Virus record (IMG/VR): IMGVR_UViG_3300006802_000155
Span: 1 to 46,487 of that record
Origin: a virus
Length of the DNA stretch: 46,487 nucleotides
Reading direction: 5' to 3' (one strand)
The first letter of the stretch is position 1; every line of letters begins with the position of its first letter. Positions 12,796 through 20,194 of this stretch are shown one piece after another. The position numbers were made by a program, and so were the translations under genes. The notes beneath the pieces were generated by a model. The model did no database searches. It was not told the DNA's origin and was given only the letters and a program-made list of their open reading frames with translations.

Positions 12796-12878
12796 TCTTC
12801 TAGGTTGTCAAGGATCAGTGCCAGCGTCCAACTTGGGGGCCGTATTTGGACTACCCCGGACCGGCTATGTCGATGTTG

Positions 12879-12893
12879 CGTGACGTGGTCACG
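12879..12893. promoter_or_regulatory. Palindromic operator-like site CGTGAC-N3-GTCACG
   Basis: Six-base arms separated by GTG make a 15 bp dyad typical of dimeric regulator sites. It lies about 85 bp upstream of the candidate array promoter. Confidence 0.4.
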
Positions 12894-12936
12894 TTATCTC
12901 GGGTTTGGGCAGTTTGACAACCTCAGTGTTCGAAAG

Positions 12937-12965
12937 CACACGTTTATCGTGCGAAATGACGTGTG
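12937..12965. promoter_or_regulatory. Inverted repeat CACACGT-N15-ACGTGTG
   Basis: Two perfect 7-base arms are separated by 15 bases. The spacing of about two helical turns between arm centres suits binding of a dimer, or the sequence could form a hairpin in RNA. Confidence 0.4.
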
Positions 12966-13002
12966 ACACAGTGCATCTACCAGGAGCTTTCTCCCATTTA
13001 TC

Positions 13003-13019
13003 AAGATTCGATCAATCTT
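13003..13019. promoter_or_regulatory. Dyad AAGATT-N5-AATCTT
   Basis: This 17 bp site has six-base arms around CGATC and stands in a short AT-rich stretch. It resembles a repressor or initiator half-site pair. The XRE and winged-helix proteins encoded nearby are possible binders. Confidence 0.4.
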
Positions 13020-13127
13020 TCTGAATGTGACGAGTTTCGCGCCCAAATGGCACGCGCTCTTCACATCACAGGGAGACGCTTGTGGGCGTGGAACCGTGGG
13101 CTCGACTGACGAGTCGAATGACGACGA

Positions 13128-14375
13128 CTACGCGAGCGTTGCGGCTGCCGCGGTGCGGTAGTCGTACGGGATCGCGTTCGTGTGATCGATCAAGAACTCC
13201 CGCTCGCCGATCTGCTCGCCAGTGTCCCAGCCCGGCCAGCCTTCAAGTGACTCACGCACCCACGTACTGATCCACCGTCCGCACTGCACTGGGATGCCTT
13301 TCCCCCAAAGCATTGGTGCGTGGCTGACCGTCTCAAGCGGTGCAATGCGCCAGTCGTCCGGGAACCCTTGAATGCGAGCGCATTCACGAAGTGTCAATGG
13401 GCGGAACTCCCAAGGGTTGAGGACCAGCTGCGATCCGCCGCCAGTGATGACACGTGCGTGTCGGTCCGCGTGCCAACGACAAAGCTGATGGAAGCCCATG
13501 TGCCAGTCGTTGTCCAACCACTTCTGCACTGGATGCCACTTCTCCCAAAGGTCAGGCAGCGTCCCGTTCTTTGCGTAGTACGCTTGTGCCACTTGGGAGA
13601 TCGTCATCCCAGACTTCCATTCGACACCACGCACAGGGTCGGCGTGAACTGTGAGGTCACGTGCCCGTTGGATGTTCGGCGAGTTCGTTCGTGTCCAGTG
13701 GCCGTCGACGAGGCCATCTTGACGACGATGATAGGACGCCCACTCACTGCTTGGCTTGTGTGCGTATGGCTGGTCCGTCCACTGCAGCTTTAGCCCACGC
13801 AAGTCGCTGATGGCGTCCTCGAGGCTAGGCATAGGTCGTGGGTCAAGCGGCTCCACGCCAAATGGGATGCGGTGCAGCACCATGAAGTATCGTCGGCGGA
13901 TCGCCGCACCACCTACCGCAATCGCGTTGTGCAGCACATGCGTCAATGTCCACTCTTCACCAGTGCGAGCTTCCATGACAGCACGCAAGTTCTGCATCAG
14001 CGGCCGCCCTTGTGTGTATGCTTGTTGCACGGATTCGAACACTGTCATGTACGGCTTACAGCGTGCAGCGAACTCGACGAACGCGAACATGCACGAGTTC
14101 ACTGGTGAGTCGATCCCACGAAAGTGAGATGCGCTCATCAGACTGAACCCGCTGCATGGCGGGTTGCCGAAGACGTATGGCACTTGACGTGGCTCCCATT
14201 CTTGCCACTGACTGACTTGGCTTTCCCAGTCGTCGCCAAGCAAGTGTCGGTTCGCCTCACATGACGAGATGCCAAATGCGCCAGGCAGTTCACGTTTCCC
14301 TACAAGTGTGAAGCCAGCCTGCACTGTGCCCATTGTGAATCCACCAGCAAACGACTGGCAGTCGATCGCGTCCAT
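13128..14375 (-). CDS. C5-cytosine DNA methyltransferase
   Basis: The 415-residue enzyme has the ordered motifs of the C5 family: SFAGGFTMG (motif I, SAM binding), GNPPCSGFS (motif IV, catalytic Cys), FESVQQ in place of the usual ENV (motif VI), RRRYFMVL (motif VIII), RPLTLRECARIQGFPDDW (motif IX) and GKGIPVQCGRWI (motif X). The long stretch between VIII and IX would recognise the target sequence. It probably protects phage DNA from host restriction. No restriction enzyme is adjacent. The ATG at 14375 follows AAGGAG; upstream GTG and TTG codons sit too close to it. The motif VI variation is unusual. Confidence 0.87.
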   Translation of the reverse strand: MDAIDCQSFAGGFTMGTVQAGFTLVGKRELPGAFGISSCEANRHLLGDDWESQVSQWQEWEPRQVPYVFGNPPCSGFSLMSASHFRGIDSPVNSCMFAFVEFAARCKPYMTVFESVQQAYTQGRPLMQNLRAVMEARTGEEWTLTHVLHNAIAVGGAAIRRRYFMVLHRIPFGVEPLDPRPMPSLEDAISDLRGLKLQWTDQPYAHKPSSEWASYHRRQDGLVDGHWTRTNSPNIQRARDLTVHADPVRGVEWKSGMTISQVAQAYYAKNGTLPDLWEKWHPVQKWLDNDWHMGFHQLCRWHADRHARVITGGGSQLVLNPWEFRPLTLRECARIQGFPDDWRIAPLETVSHAPMLWGKGIPVQCGRWISTWVRESLEGWPGWDTGEQIGEREFLIDHTNAIPYDYRTAAAATLA

Positions 14376-14396
14376 CAACACTCCTTCTTATGTGTG

Positions 14397-14777
14397 TCAG
14401 TCGATCTCGCGACCTTGTGCGTCTTTCTCTCCTGTGTACCCCTCAAGTTGCCTGCGATGGTTCTTCTCATTCTTTGAGAGGTACCGTGCGTGGAACTCCT
14501 CGGGTGTGACACCAACCACAAGACACAAGTTCACGATGAAGTGCATCGCGTCGATAAGCTCACCGACGTACTCGTTGCGATTAATGTGACGGGCTGATGC
14601 CCATGGCTTCCATCCGACTTCGTTCAGTGCTTCGTGAAGTTCGTCAGTGCATGCAACAACGTTCCACAAGATGAACTCCAGCGCGTCATCCCGCGCCATT
14701 TGACTTGGGTCGCGGAAGCGCTGAACTTGCAAGTCAAGTTGGTGCTTGAAGATGTCAGCAAGCATGTCGTCAGTCAT
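14397..14777 (-). CDS. All-alpha dNTP pyrophosphatase (dUTPase/dCTPase-like)
   Basis: The 126-residue protein has the helical pattern of the all-alpha NTP pyrophosphatase superfamily (dUTPase_2, MazG, T4 dCTPase). CTDELHEALNE gives the first acidic metal site, and ELIDAMHFIVNLCLVVGV the second. The C-terminal FHARYLSKNEKNHRRQLEGY matches dUTPase_2 proteins. It would convert dUTP or dCTP to the monophosphate. With a dCMP-type synthase in the same genome, removal of dCTP is an attractive role, but substrate choice cannot be read from sequence. The start overlaps the end of the glycosyltransferase gene. Confidence 0.75.
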   Translation of the reverse strand: MTDDMLADIFKHQLDLQVQRFRDPSQMARDDALEFILWNVVACTDELHEALNEVGWKPWASARHINRNEYVGELIDAMHFIVNLCLVVGVTPEEFHARYLSKNEKNHRRQLEGYTGEKDAQGREID

Positions 14778-16071
14778 GCATCTGAACCTTACTTTGCTGA
14801 AGGATGCGATCACGTAGTGTATTGCCGAGTGTGTCCTGCGTGAAGACTCGCTCGAGGAATCGACGTTGTGTCGTGGCCAACCACAAGTACGTGTCGTCGT
14901 TCGACGCCACCGCAGCGACGCGCTTCTTCAGATCGTCTGGAGTCTTCACGCGCAGCCAGTCGTACAGTGGCTTCTCGTCTTCTTGCAGTTGGCCGAGGAT
15001 GTGGTCTTGCTCGTCGTACTTTGGATGAAAGAAACACACCGTACCCATGAGGAAAGCTTCCCACGGCTTTGCGGTCGCCCACCCACTGCCGCTTGCCGGC
15101 GTTGTGAACGTTGACCGCCACGTACCCATCGCATGCATTGCTTCAGCGTGAGGTAGCGGCTGGATGTCAACACCAAGCATCCGCAACGATCTCTCAGACC
15201 ACGTACCGTGCACGTTTGCCATCGGAATGCCTGGTAGTACCACCCATTCAGTCAACACGTCTAGCCTCGTCGGTTTGCGGTCTTTCGCGTTCTCGTTGAT
15301 GAGCATTCCGAACGGTACACGCCCATCAAGGCTTGGCATCGATTGCACGGCTGGGTTCGTGATCGCGGCAAGCTCAACACCTGCGTACCGTTGCTGCACA
15401 GTGGTCACCCATACGCTGTGCTCCCACACAGCATCAAAGCCAAGCTCTTCAGGTGAGCGTGGGTCGAGCCACCGTTCGAACTTCGCTTGATGATCCTTGT
15501 CGTACTGCGCAAGCATAGGCTCACGAAGCGGCCACTTGAGGTCACGACCCTTGAAGTAGTTCCTCACGTCAGGAAGCAGCCATGCTTCTTCACGCTGGCC
15601 ATCGACCGCATCGCGCCACTCGTTGATCCCAAGCGTGATGAAGCCGACGTAGTTTAGGAATGAGTCCTGTGGATTCGTTAGCACGTTATCGTCCCAGTCA
15701 GTCCCGACGTTTGGGATCGGTACGTTTGAAGTGCCGTGCTGCCCAACCCACATTACGATTGCATCAGCGTTGAGGAAGTGTGGACGTGTGTACTCCCGTT
15801 GCACATTCATCTTGTCGATCACGCGCTTATGGCGCAGCATCTCTTGCCGAACGTTGTCCGCATCGTGCCATACGTTCACGATGTTCTGTGGCAGGCCCAC
15901 AGCCTGTGGGTGCTCACCAGTGTTACGACTGACGATGACGATCTCATCGTTTGGAAACATGTGTGCGAGTCGCTCAAGCTCGTTGAGTACATCGACGTCG
16001 CCGCCGAGTGTGGACATGTTTGCGCGGTCAAGGTTGAACGATCGACCGATCTTCCCATAAGCGATCTTCAC
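14770..16071 (-). CDS. Putative glycosyltransferase (GT-B-like)
   Basis: The 433-residue protein begins with MKIAYGKIGRSF and a GGD-type early loop (LGGDVDVLNELERL), like nucleotide-sugar enzymes with two Rossmann domains. The C-terminal part has SGWATAKPWEAFLMGTVCFF, the donor-binding pattern of GT-B enzymes, where a Glu contacts the sugar nucleotide. It starts with GTG, overlapping the stop of the nucleotidyltransferase gene. It ends the sugar cassette that begins with the kinase at 17912. The acceptor could be modified DNA or a wall polymer. Confidence 0.65.
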   Translation of the reverse strand: MKIAYGKIGRSFNLDRANMSTLGGDVDVLNELERLAHMFPNDEIVIVSRNTGEHPQAVGLPQNIVNVWHDADNVRQEMLRHKRVIDKMNVQREYTRPHFLNADAIVMWVGQHGTSNVPIPNVGTDWDDNVLTNPQDSFLNYVGFITLGINEWRDAVDGQREEAWLLPDVRNYFKGRDLKWPLREPMLAQYDKDHQAKFERWLDPRSPEELGFDAVWEHSVWVTTVQQRYAGVELAAITNPAVQSMPSLDGRVPFGMLINENAKDRKPTRLDVLTEWVVLPGIPMANVHGTWSERSLRMLGVDIQPLPHAEAMHAMGTWRSTFTTPASGSGWATAKPWEAFLMGTVCFFHPKYDEQDHILGQLQEDEKPLYDWLRVKTPDDLKKRVAAVASNDDTYLWLATTQRRFLERVFTQDTLGNTLRDRILQQSKVQMHD

Positions 16072-16658
16072 GGCAGCACTCCCATATCCTCAATGCCATC
16101 CTGCTCGTGCATCGTGAACTGGATGTTGTCAAATGCTTCAAGCCAGCTCTTTGCTTCAAGCGTGTACATCTCTTTGTGAAACGTCAGCGGCCCAAGCCAT
16201 CGTATGCGGGAGTGCTGATCATCAGTGAAGAACCCATCAGTGTCGATAGGATGCAGTGCGTGATCATCTGATGTGGTGACACACACACTAGGAGCGAAGC
16301 CGTGGTTCGTGCGCCAGTGCTTGATGAAGTTGTCAGCCATGAGGAGCATGATGCTGTGGCTCTTTGTTACTTCAAGACCCAAGTCGACTGCGTGTGTCGG
16401 TCCGATGGCATCCAGCTGTACGACAATGCGTGGGCTGAACTCCCGTGTGGCGAACGCGATGTCGTCTGTGTTACTTGGGTTCGTTACCACGACGAGCCGT
16501 GATCCTGGTGAGAACCTGCTTGCGTTCTCAAGTGCTTGACGACACAAGCGACGTACGAGCACCTCACCTTCACGGTACAGCAGTGGCTTCTTTCCTGGCG
16601 GTATGCCCGCCGCTTGCAGCCTTACGTTCTCGCCTGCTGCAAGAATGATCGTGTCCAT
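16068..16658 (-). CDS. Sugar-phosphate nucleotidyltransferase
   Basis: The 196-residue product opens with DTIILAAGENVRL and then PPGKKPLLYREGEVLVRR, the nucleotide-binding loop and lysine of the NTP-transferase (GT-A fold) family that make NDP- or CMP-sugars. Shorter than bacterial RmlA-type enzymes, it resembles minimal phage and MobA-like versions. LLMADNF may supply a metal-binding Asp. GGAGG precedes the ATG at 16658. It lies between the HAD gene and the glycosyltransferase with overlapping ends, so the three are probably one pathway. Confidence 0.75.
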   Translation of the reverse strand: MDTIILAAGENVRLQAAGIPPGKKPLLYREGEVLVRRLCRQALENASRFSPGSRLVVVTNPSNTDDIAFATREFSPRIVVQLDAIGPTHAVDLGLEVTKSHSIMLLMADNFIKHWRTNHGFAPSVCVTTSDDHALHPIDTDGFFTDDQHSRIRWLGPLTFHKEMYTLEAKSWLEAFDNIQFTMHEQDGIEDMGVLP

Positions 16659-17182
16659 TCAACGTCCTCCCTAAGCTCATCGGTATTCTGACCACAGTAC
16701 ATAATGAACGATGCGTCTAGCGGCATTGAAGGCGCGACTCGCTCATCATCGTCGATGTAGATGACGTCGTACTCGTCAACGCTGATCAGCCGCTGGATGT
16801 CCTCACACTTCTGACTCAACGACCGTGACCACCGAAAGACCGTCACATCATCAAGTACACCTTCACGTTCAAGCAACGCTGATGCAGCTTCAAGACTTGC
16901 GCTTGTGATGACAGCGATGTGGTCACCCGCATCACGCCATTCACGCATGACTGTCAGCGCCGGCAATGCTGGTGTCGCGACAGCATCATCACACGCGCTG
17001 CGGTACCGTCTCACTTTCTCAGAGTGCTCGCTGATCGAACACCAAGTGTTCCACGGCTGACCCCAGTGCTCAAGCACGCGGTCAGCTTGAACACCTGCTT
17101 CGCCATATGCGACGATCACAGCGTGCTTCGTATCGAACAACGTCCCGTCAAGATCACAAACGAGCAATGGTTTCTGCGGCAT
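16622..17182 (-). CDS. HAD-superfamily phosphatase
   Basis: The 186-residue protein has the HAD nucleophile motif VCDLDGTLFDT at residues 8-18, motif II VITSAS and motif IV in VIYIDDDER. The small cap between motifs I and II is helical. It should remove phosphate from a small metabolite, probably a sugar phosphate given its neighbours. I chose the ATG at 17182, inside the end of the kinase gene, over a TTG 36 bases earlier. It overlaps the nucleotidyltransferase gene by 37 bases. Confidence 0.8.
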   Translation of the reverse strand: MPQKPLLVCDLDGTLFDTKHAVIVAYGEAGVQADRVLEHWGQPWNTWCSISEHSEKVRRYRSACDDAVATPALPALTVMREWRDAGDHIAVITSASLEAASALLEREGVLDDVTVFRWSRSLSQKCEDIQRLISVDEYDVIYIDDDERVAPSMPLDASFIMYCGQNTDELREDVEWTRSFLQQART

Positions 17183-17912
17183 GTGTAGCCCACTCTCTGT
17201 TCTTGCCCTCACGTGCAACGTAAGGGATCAGTCGTATGATGTGTAACACGCCGAAGAACTTTGCGGCGCGCCACTCATTGCTGCTCATACACAAGTCTTG
17301 CGCCCAGAACGGATCTATGAGTCCAAAGTCTTGACCCAAGATCTCACGTTCGTAGCCCATGCTTGTCTGCAGTAGCTTGCCGATGTCCTTCGCACGGATG
17401 TCTGGCACATCCCATGTAGATGGGAGTGGATCGATCAGCACAAGCTCGCCGTGCGTATCGCACATTGTGTTTGCGAATGTTGGATCTCCATGCGTGAGAC
17501 ACCTCGGCAGCATGTGCCAGTCAACATCGTGCATCAGCTGGGACGCGAGATCCAGCAGCGATGATCCATCGTGTAAGAGAGCCGCGCGGCACCGCGTGAG
17601 CTTGTGTTGCATCGGGTACATGCCTTCGCCAGTGTGCATGGGCGGGCGTGACCACACCCACGTCTCGAGAAGATGCGTGAGTCGATCCCACAAGTCTCGC
17701 GCAACGATCGGCGGCTGCCAGTCGTTGAGTACAGGCATCACGTACGCGTTGCTTGTTAGCATCGTCACTGGCACGATGCCGTCGCCACGAACAGCGTGAA
17801 GCCATTCCGCTTGTTCACCGACACGTGCGCCCACCTCGCCGTCGCCCAGCTTGATGATGTGCTCACCAAGCTGGACGACGATGGCGCCCGACGTTGATCG
17901 TCGGAGGAGCAT
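17154..17912 (-). CDS. APH/choline-kinase-like small-molecule kinase
   Basis: The C-terminal half has LTHGDPTFANTM (Brenner motif with catalytic Asp and Asn) and LVLIDPLP (metal-binding Asp), as in aminoglycoside and choline kinases. The N-terminal lobe (IVVQLGEHIIKLGDGE) has the short strands and a Lys that contact ATP. At 252 residues it is close to family length. Antibiotic resistance is unlikely; phosphorylation of a sugar or aminosugar for the downstream nucleotidyltransferase fits better. The ATG at 17912 follows the stop of the SSB gene without a clear Shine-Dalgarno sequence, so coupling is likely. Confidence 0.75.
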   Translation of the reverse strand: MLLRRSTSGAIVVQLGEHIIKLGDGEVGARVGEQAEWLHAVRGDGIVPVTMLTSNAYVMPVLNDWQPPIVARDLWDRLTHLLETWVWSRPPMHTGEGMYPMQHKLTRCRAALLHDGSSLLDLASQLMHDVDWHMLPRCLTHGDPTFANTMCDTHGELVLIDPLPSTWDVPDIRAKDIGKLLQTSMGYEREILGQDFGLIDPFWAQDLCMSSNEWRAAKFFGVLHIIRLIPYVAREGKNREWATHAAETIARL

Positions 17913-17913
17913 G

Positions 17914-18465
17914 TCAGAACGGAACAGAAGGCGGCTGCACGTTGGGTGCTGCGGCCTCGGCTGCCGTAGTGGTAGGTGCGGGCTCAGCCACAGGAGCAGG
18001 AGCAGGCGCGGGTGCGGCCGCAGGAGCAGGCGCAACAGGTGCAGCGGTGTGCATTGCATTGCCCACAGCAGACGCGATGCTCTTGACCTCATTTCGCACT
18101 TCGTTGTTCCATGTCTTCTGCGTCAGCGTGACCATGCACTGCTTGTCGATCAGCGCGGCTGCGGTCGCTTCAAGCGATGGGTTCATCGCAAAGAAGTTGT
18201 GATCCAAACCCATGACGCCCATGTTCTTGAAGAACCATGAAAGCGCGTTCGGGTTGTCTTGTGTGATGACGAAGTTGTTCCACACAAGACGGCCAGCGAA
18301 CGGGCCGGCCAGCACTTGGAACTTCGTGACGATCATCGGCTTGCCCGTCGTCGAGTTCTTTGCTTCGGCACTTGTGACTTTGACGTGGTACTGCCCATCA
18401 GGCAATGCCTCGTACGTGCCTCCATCAGATGCCTGCTGCAGCAAGTCGTTCCAGTTCATACTCAT
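17914..18465 (-). CDS. DUF669-type single-stranded DNA-binding protein
   Basis: The first 120 residues fit the phage DUF669 pattern: LLQQASDGGTYEALPDGQYH, AEAKNSTTGKPMIVTKFQVL and GPFAGRLVWNNFV. Such proteins bind single-stranded DNA next to Sak4 recombinases. A long Ala/Pro linker (about 140-175) leads to a short end (PPSVPF) rather than the acidic tail of bacterial SSB. The ATG at 18465 overlaps the stop of the ATPase gene by four bases. Confidence 0.75.
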   Translation of the reverse strand: MSMNWNDLLQQASDGGTYEALPDGQYHVKVTSAEAKNSTTGKPMIVTKFQVLAGPFAGRLVWNNFVITQDNPNALSWFFKNMGVMGLDHNFFAMNPSLEATAAALIDKQCMVTLTQKTWNNEVRNEVKSIASAVGNAMHTAAPVAPAPAAAPAPAPAPVAEPAPTTTAAEAAAPNVQPPSVPF

Positions 18466-19178
18466 TGTGCTCTGTTCTCCTTCATGTGAATCGTGGTGAG
18501 CATTTGTGTTACGTCAGGCGCGTCTACGACGTCACCTAAGCGTCCTGTGCGGTCTCCCGCGTCGAAAGTTGGATGATGCGAGACAAGCAAGCGACGGTGT
18601 ACGTTGCCGTCTTCACCTACTTGCGTGAACGCGTACCCGACGACATCGATGTAGTAGGGCAGTGTCACACCAAGCTGTCCTTGCACATACGGGATCTTTC
18701 TCCCGTTCAACTCACGTGTCATTGCGATGAACACAACCGCACCAAGAGGTGCTGTGGGATGCGTGACGAGATCACGGAATGAGCGAACGAGAGCACTCAT
18801 TTGCCGAAGCAGGTCGCCCCAGTTCTGTTGCGTCATTTGATTCTGACCAGCGATGCCATCCACACACCGCTGCTGTACTTCACTAAGTGAATCGATCACA
18901 ACCGTCTTGAACGGGTGCTTGCCTGAGTTGAGCCACTGATACGTGGACTGCATCGTGTTGAAGTTCCTCACTGGGACGATGCACACTTCCCATGACCCAT
19001 CATATGTCGGCGGCTCACTAAGCCCATCCCATTGCACTGTGTTGTACGGAAGGAAGCGTGTGCCGCCTTCTGCATCGAGGAACAGCACTGGGCGTGGGCC
19101 ACTTGCGCCAAGCCATGTCTTGCCGACCTTGCTTTCACCATGAATAAGAAAGCATACTCCCGGTCCTTGCGTTGTCAT
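18462..19178 (-). CDS. Sak4-like RecA-fold ATPase
   Basis: The 238-residue protein has Walker A GESKVGKTW at about 14-22, an acidic residue in LFLDAEGG and Walker B TVVIDSLSEV. A RecA-core strand ends in VVFIAMTRE, and the end has FDAGDRTGRL like other Sak4 proteins. These short RecA relatives anneal or exchange single strands in phage recombination. The SSB next to it and the exonuclease before it complete a recombination module. Confidence 0.8.
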   Translation of the reverse strand: MTTQGPGVCFLIHGESKVGKTWLGASGPRPVLFLDAEGGTRFLPYNTVQWDGLSEPPTYDGSWEVCIVPVRNFNTMQSTYQWLNSGKHPFKTVVIDSLSEVQQRCVDGIAGQNQMTQQNWGDLLRQMSALVRSFRDLVTHPTAPLGAVVFIAMTRELNGRKIPYVQGQLGVTLPYYIDVVGYAFTQVGEDGNVHRRLLVSHHPTFDAGDRTGRLGDVVDAPDVTQMLTTIHMKENRAQ

Positions 19179-20194
19179 ACCGTCTCTCCTTCGTTGAGAT
19201 CGCTTGTGTTGTCAGCGTACCGTGCAAGTGGATCGTAGTTCACGAAGGCAGTGTTAAGAAGCCCTTCAACATGGGAGCCATCATCAAAGAGTGGGCACGC
19301 CATGTAGTAATCGCACGACCACACACAGTCACGTGACGGACGTGGGTACGCAAGCGTGTGCTGTTCCTCGAGCGGCGTGCGTGCGAGCATCGTTGACAAC
19401 TGCATGATGTCAGCGATTGTTCGCATCGTACGGAAGTAGAACGATCGGAGCTCATGCACGTTGTGCCGAATCTCTTCACGTCCGTAGTACGGGGGCTTTG
19501 AGCGAGACGATCGTTTCACACGACGGAGCATGTTATACACGCCACCATCACAACGAGGAACCTCTTCAAAGGGTGTGCCATCGCGCATCCCGTCAAGGAT
19601 CTCAAGTAAGTGATACATCAGCATCTGCTCGTCCATGTGAAGAGTGGCTGTCGCTTGTGAGAACGAACCGACAGTCTTGTGATCCAAGAACATGCGTGCG
19701 CCGTCGATCTCTCGTATGAACCGCGCATCAAGACGGCCAAGCAGTGACACAGGCGCACCTGTGCTCGCGTCCGTGACACCAGCAAGCTCCGCACTGATCT
19801 CGTCTTCAGTTGCGTACACTTCGATGCCAACATCGGCGCCTTCTTCAGCGGTCCAGTCGAAGTACCCCTCAAGCATCGTGATCGCAAGATCGCGATCTTT
19901 CATGAGCTCCTCTGCCTCGTTGTACTGCCCTAAATCATTGAGCCGTACCAGATCGGCAGCGTAACTGTCTGAGAGCATTACAAGTGCATCAGCCTCGGTG
20001 CCATCTGGTGTGTAACGTGCCGCGAGTGCGAGATGCAGTCGAGTTCCGATGCTGCGCACGCCAGTGACGTCTTCTCGCAGTGGAGTGAGCCGTCTCCAGT
20101 ACGCAAGCCACCACTTGCGCTTGCACGTCTTGAATGTTTGAAGCTCAGAGTTTGTGATGTACCTAACGCTTCCGTCGCGTACTGGCATCGTCAC
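19175..20194 (-). CDS. Cas4/AddB-like PD-(D/E)XK exonuclease
   Basis: The 339-residue protein starts with ITNSELQTFKTCKRKWWLAY, the N-terminal Cys and aromatic pattern of the Cas4/RecB-type nuclease family. GTRLHLAL gives the motif I His, and MFLDHKTVGS the catalytic Asp and Lys. A C-terminal CVWSCDYYMAC supplies three more Cys, so a 4Fe-4S cluster is likely. It should trim DNA ends for the recombinase. The GTG at 20194 is five bases after AAGGA; an ATG two codons later is an alternative. Confidence 0.82.
   Translation of the reverse strand: MTMPVRDGSVRYITNSELQTFKTCKRKWWLAYWRRLTPLREDVTGVRSIGTRLHLALAARYTPDGTEADALVMLSDSYAADLVRLNDLGQYNEAEELMKDRDLAITMLEGYFDWTAEEGADVGIEVYATEDEISAELAGVTDASTGAPVSLLGRLDARFIREIDGARMFLDHKTVGSFSQATATLHMDEQMLMYHLLEILDGMRDGTPFEEVPRCDGGVYNMLRRVKRSSRSKPPYYGREEIRHNVHELRSFYFRTMRTIADIMQLSTMLARTPLEEQHTLAYPRPSRDCVWSCDYYMACPLFDDGSHVEGLLNTAFVNYDPLARYADNTSDLNEGETV

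Larger units (their letters stand above)
12623..13127. other. 505-bp non-coding control region upstream of array
   Basis: No convincing gene lies here on either strand. The stretch holds three inverted repeats (separate entries), a candidate minus-strand promoter, a perfect TTGACA on the minus strand with no matching -10, and a 6 bp hairpin (13102-13117) just after the methyltransferase stop that could end that transcript. It is the natural place for the promoter of the ribozyme array and could also be a replication or regulatory site. Confidence 0.6.

Noticed and set aside
12639-12966. Plus-strand genes after a GAAGGAGGAGGA sequence (32 or 106 codons)
   Set aside because: The apparent ribosome site is the complement of the anti-SD arm beside ribozyme 12. 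The peptides have uneven, arginine- and serine-rich composition, and no other plus-strand gene exists in the window.
13040-13060. GCGCGAAAC on the minus strand as a hammerhead half
   Set aside because: No hairpin followed by UH and no CUGANGA downstream at the right distance.
13102-13117. TCGACT/AGTCGA hairpin as a definite terminator
   Set aside because: Only 6 bp and no U tract; kept only as a possible end of the methyltransferase transcript.
14130-14150. CTGATGAG inside the cytosine methyltransferase gene
   Set aside because: It encodes Ser-Leu-Met-Ser in frame and has no other core parts nearby.
17154-18092. Long Leu/Arg-rich N-terminal extension of the kinase
   Set aside because: It is read from the SSB gene's Ala/Pro linker in another frame; the kinase starts at 17912.
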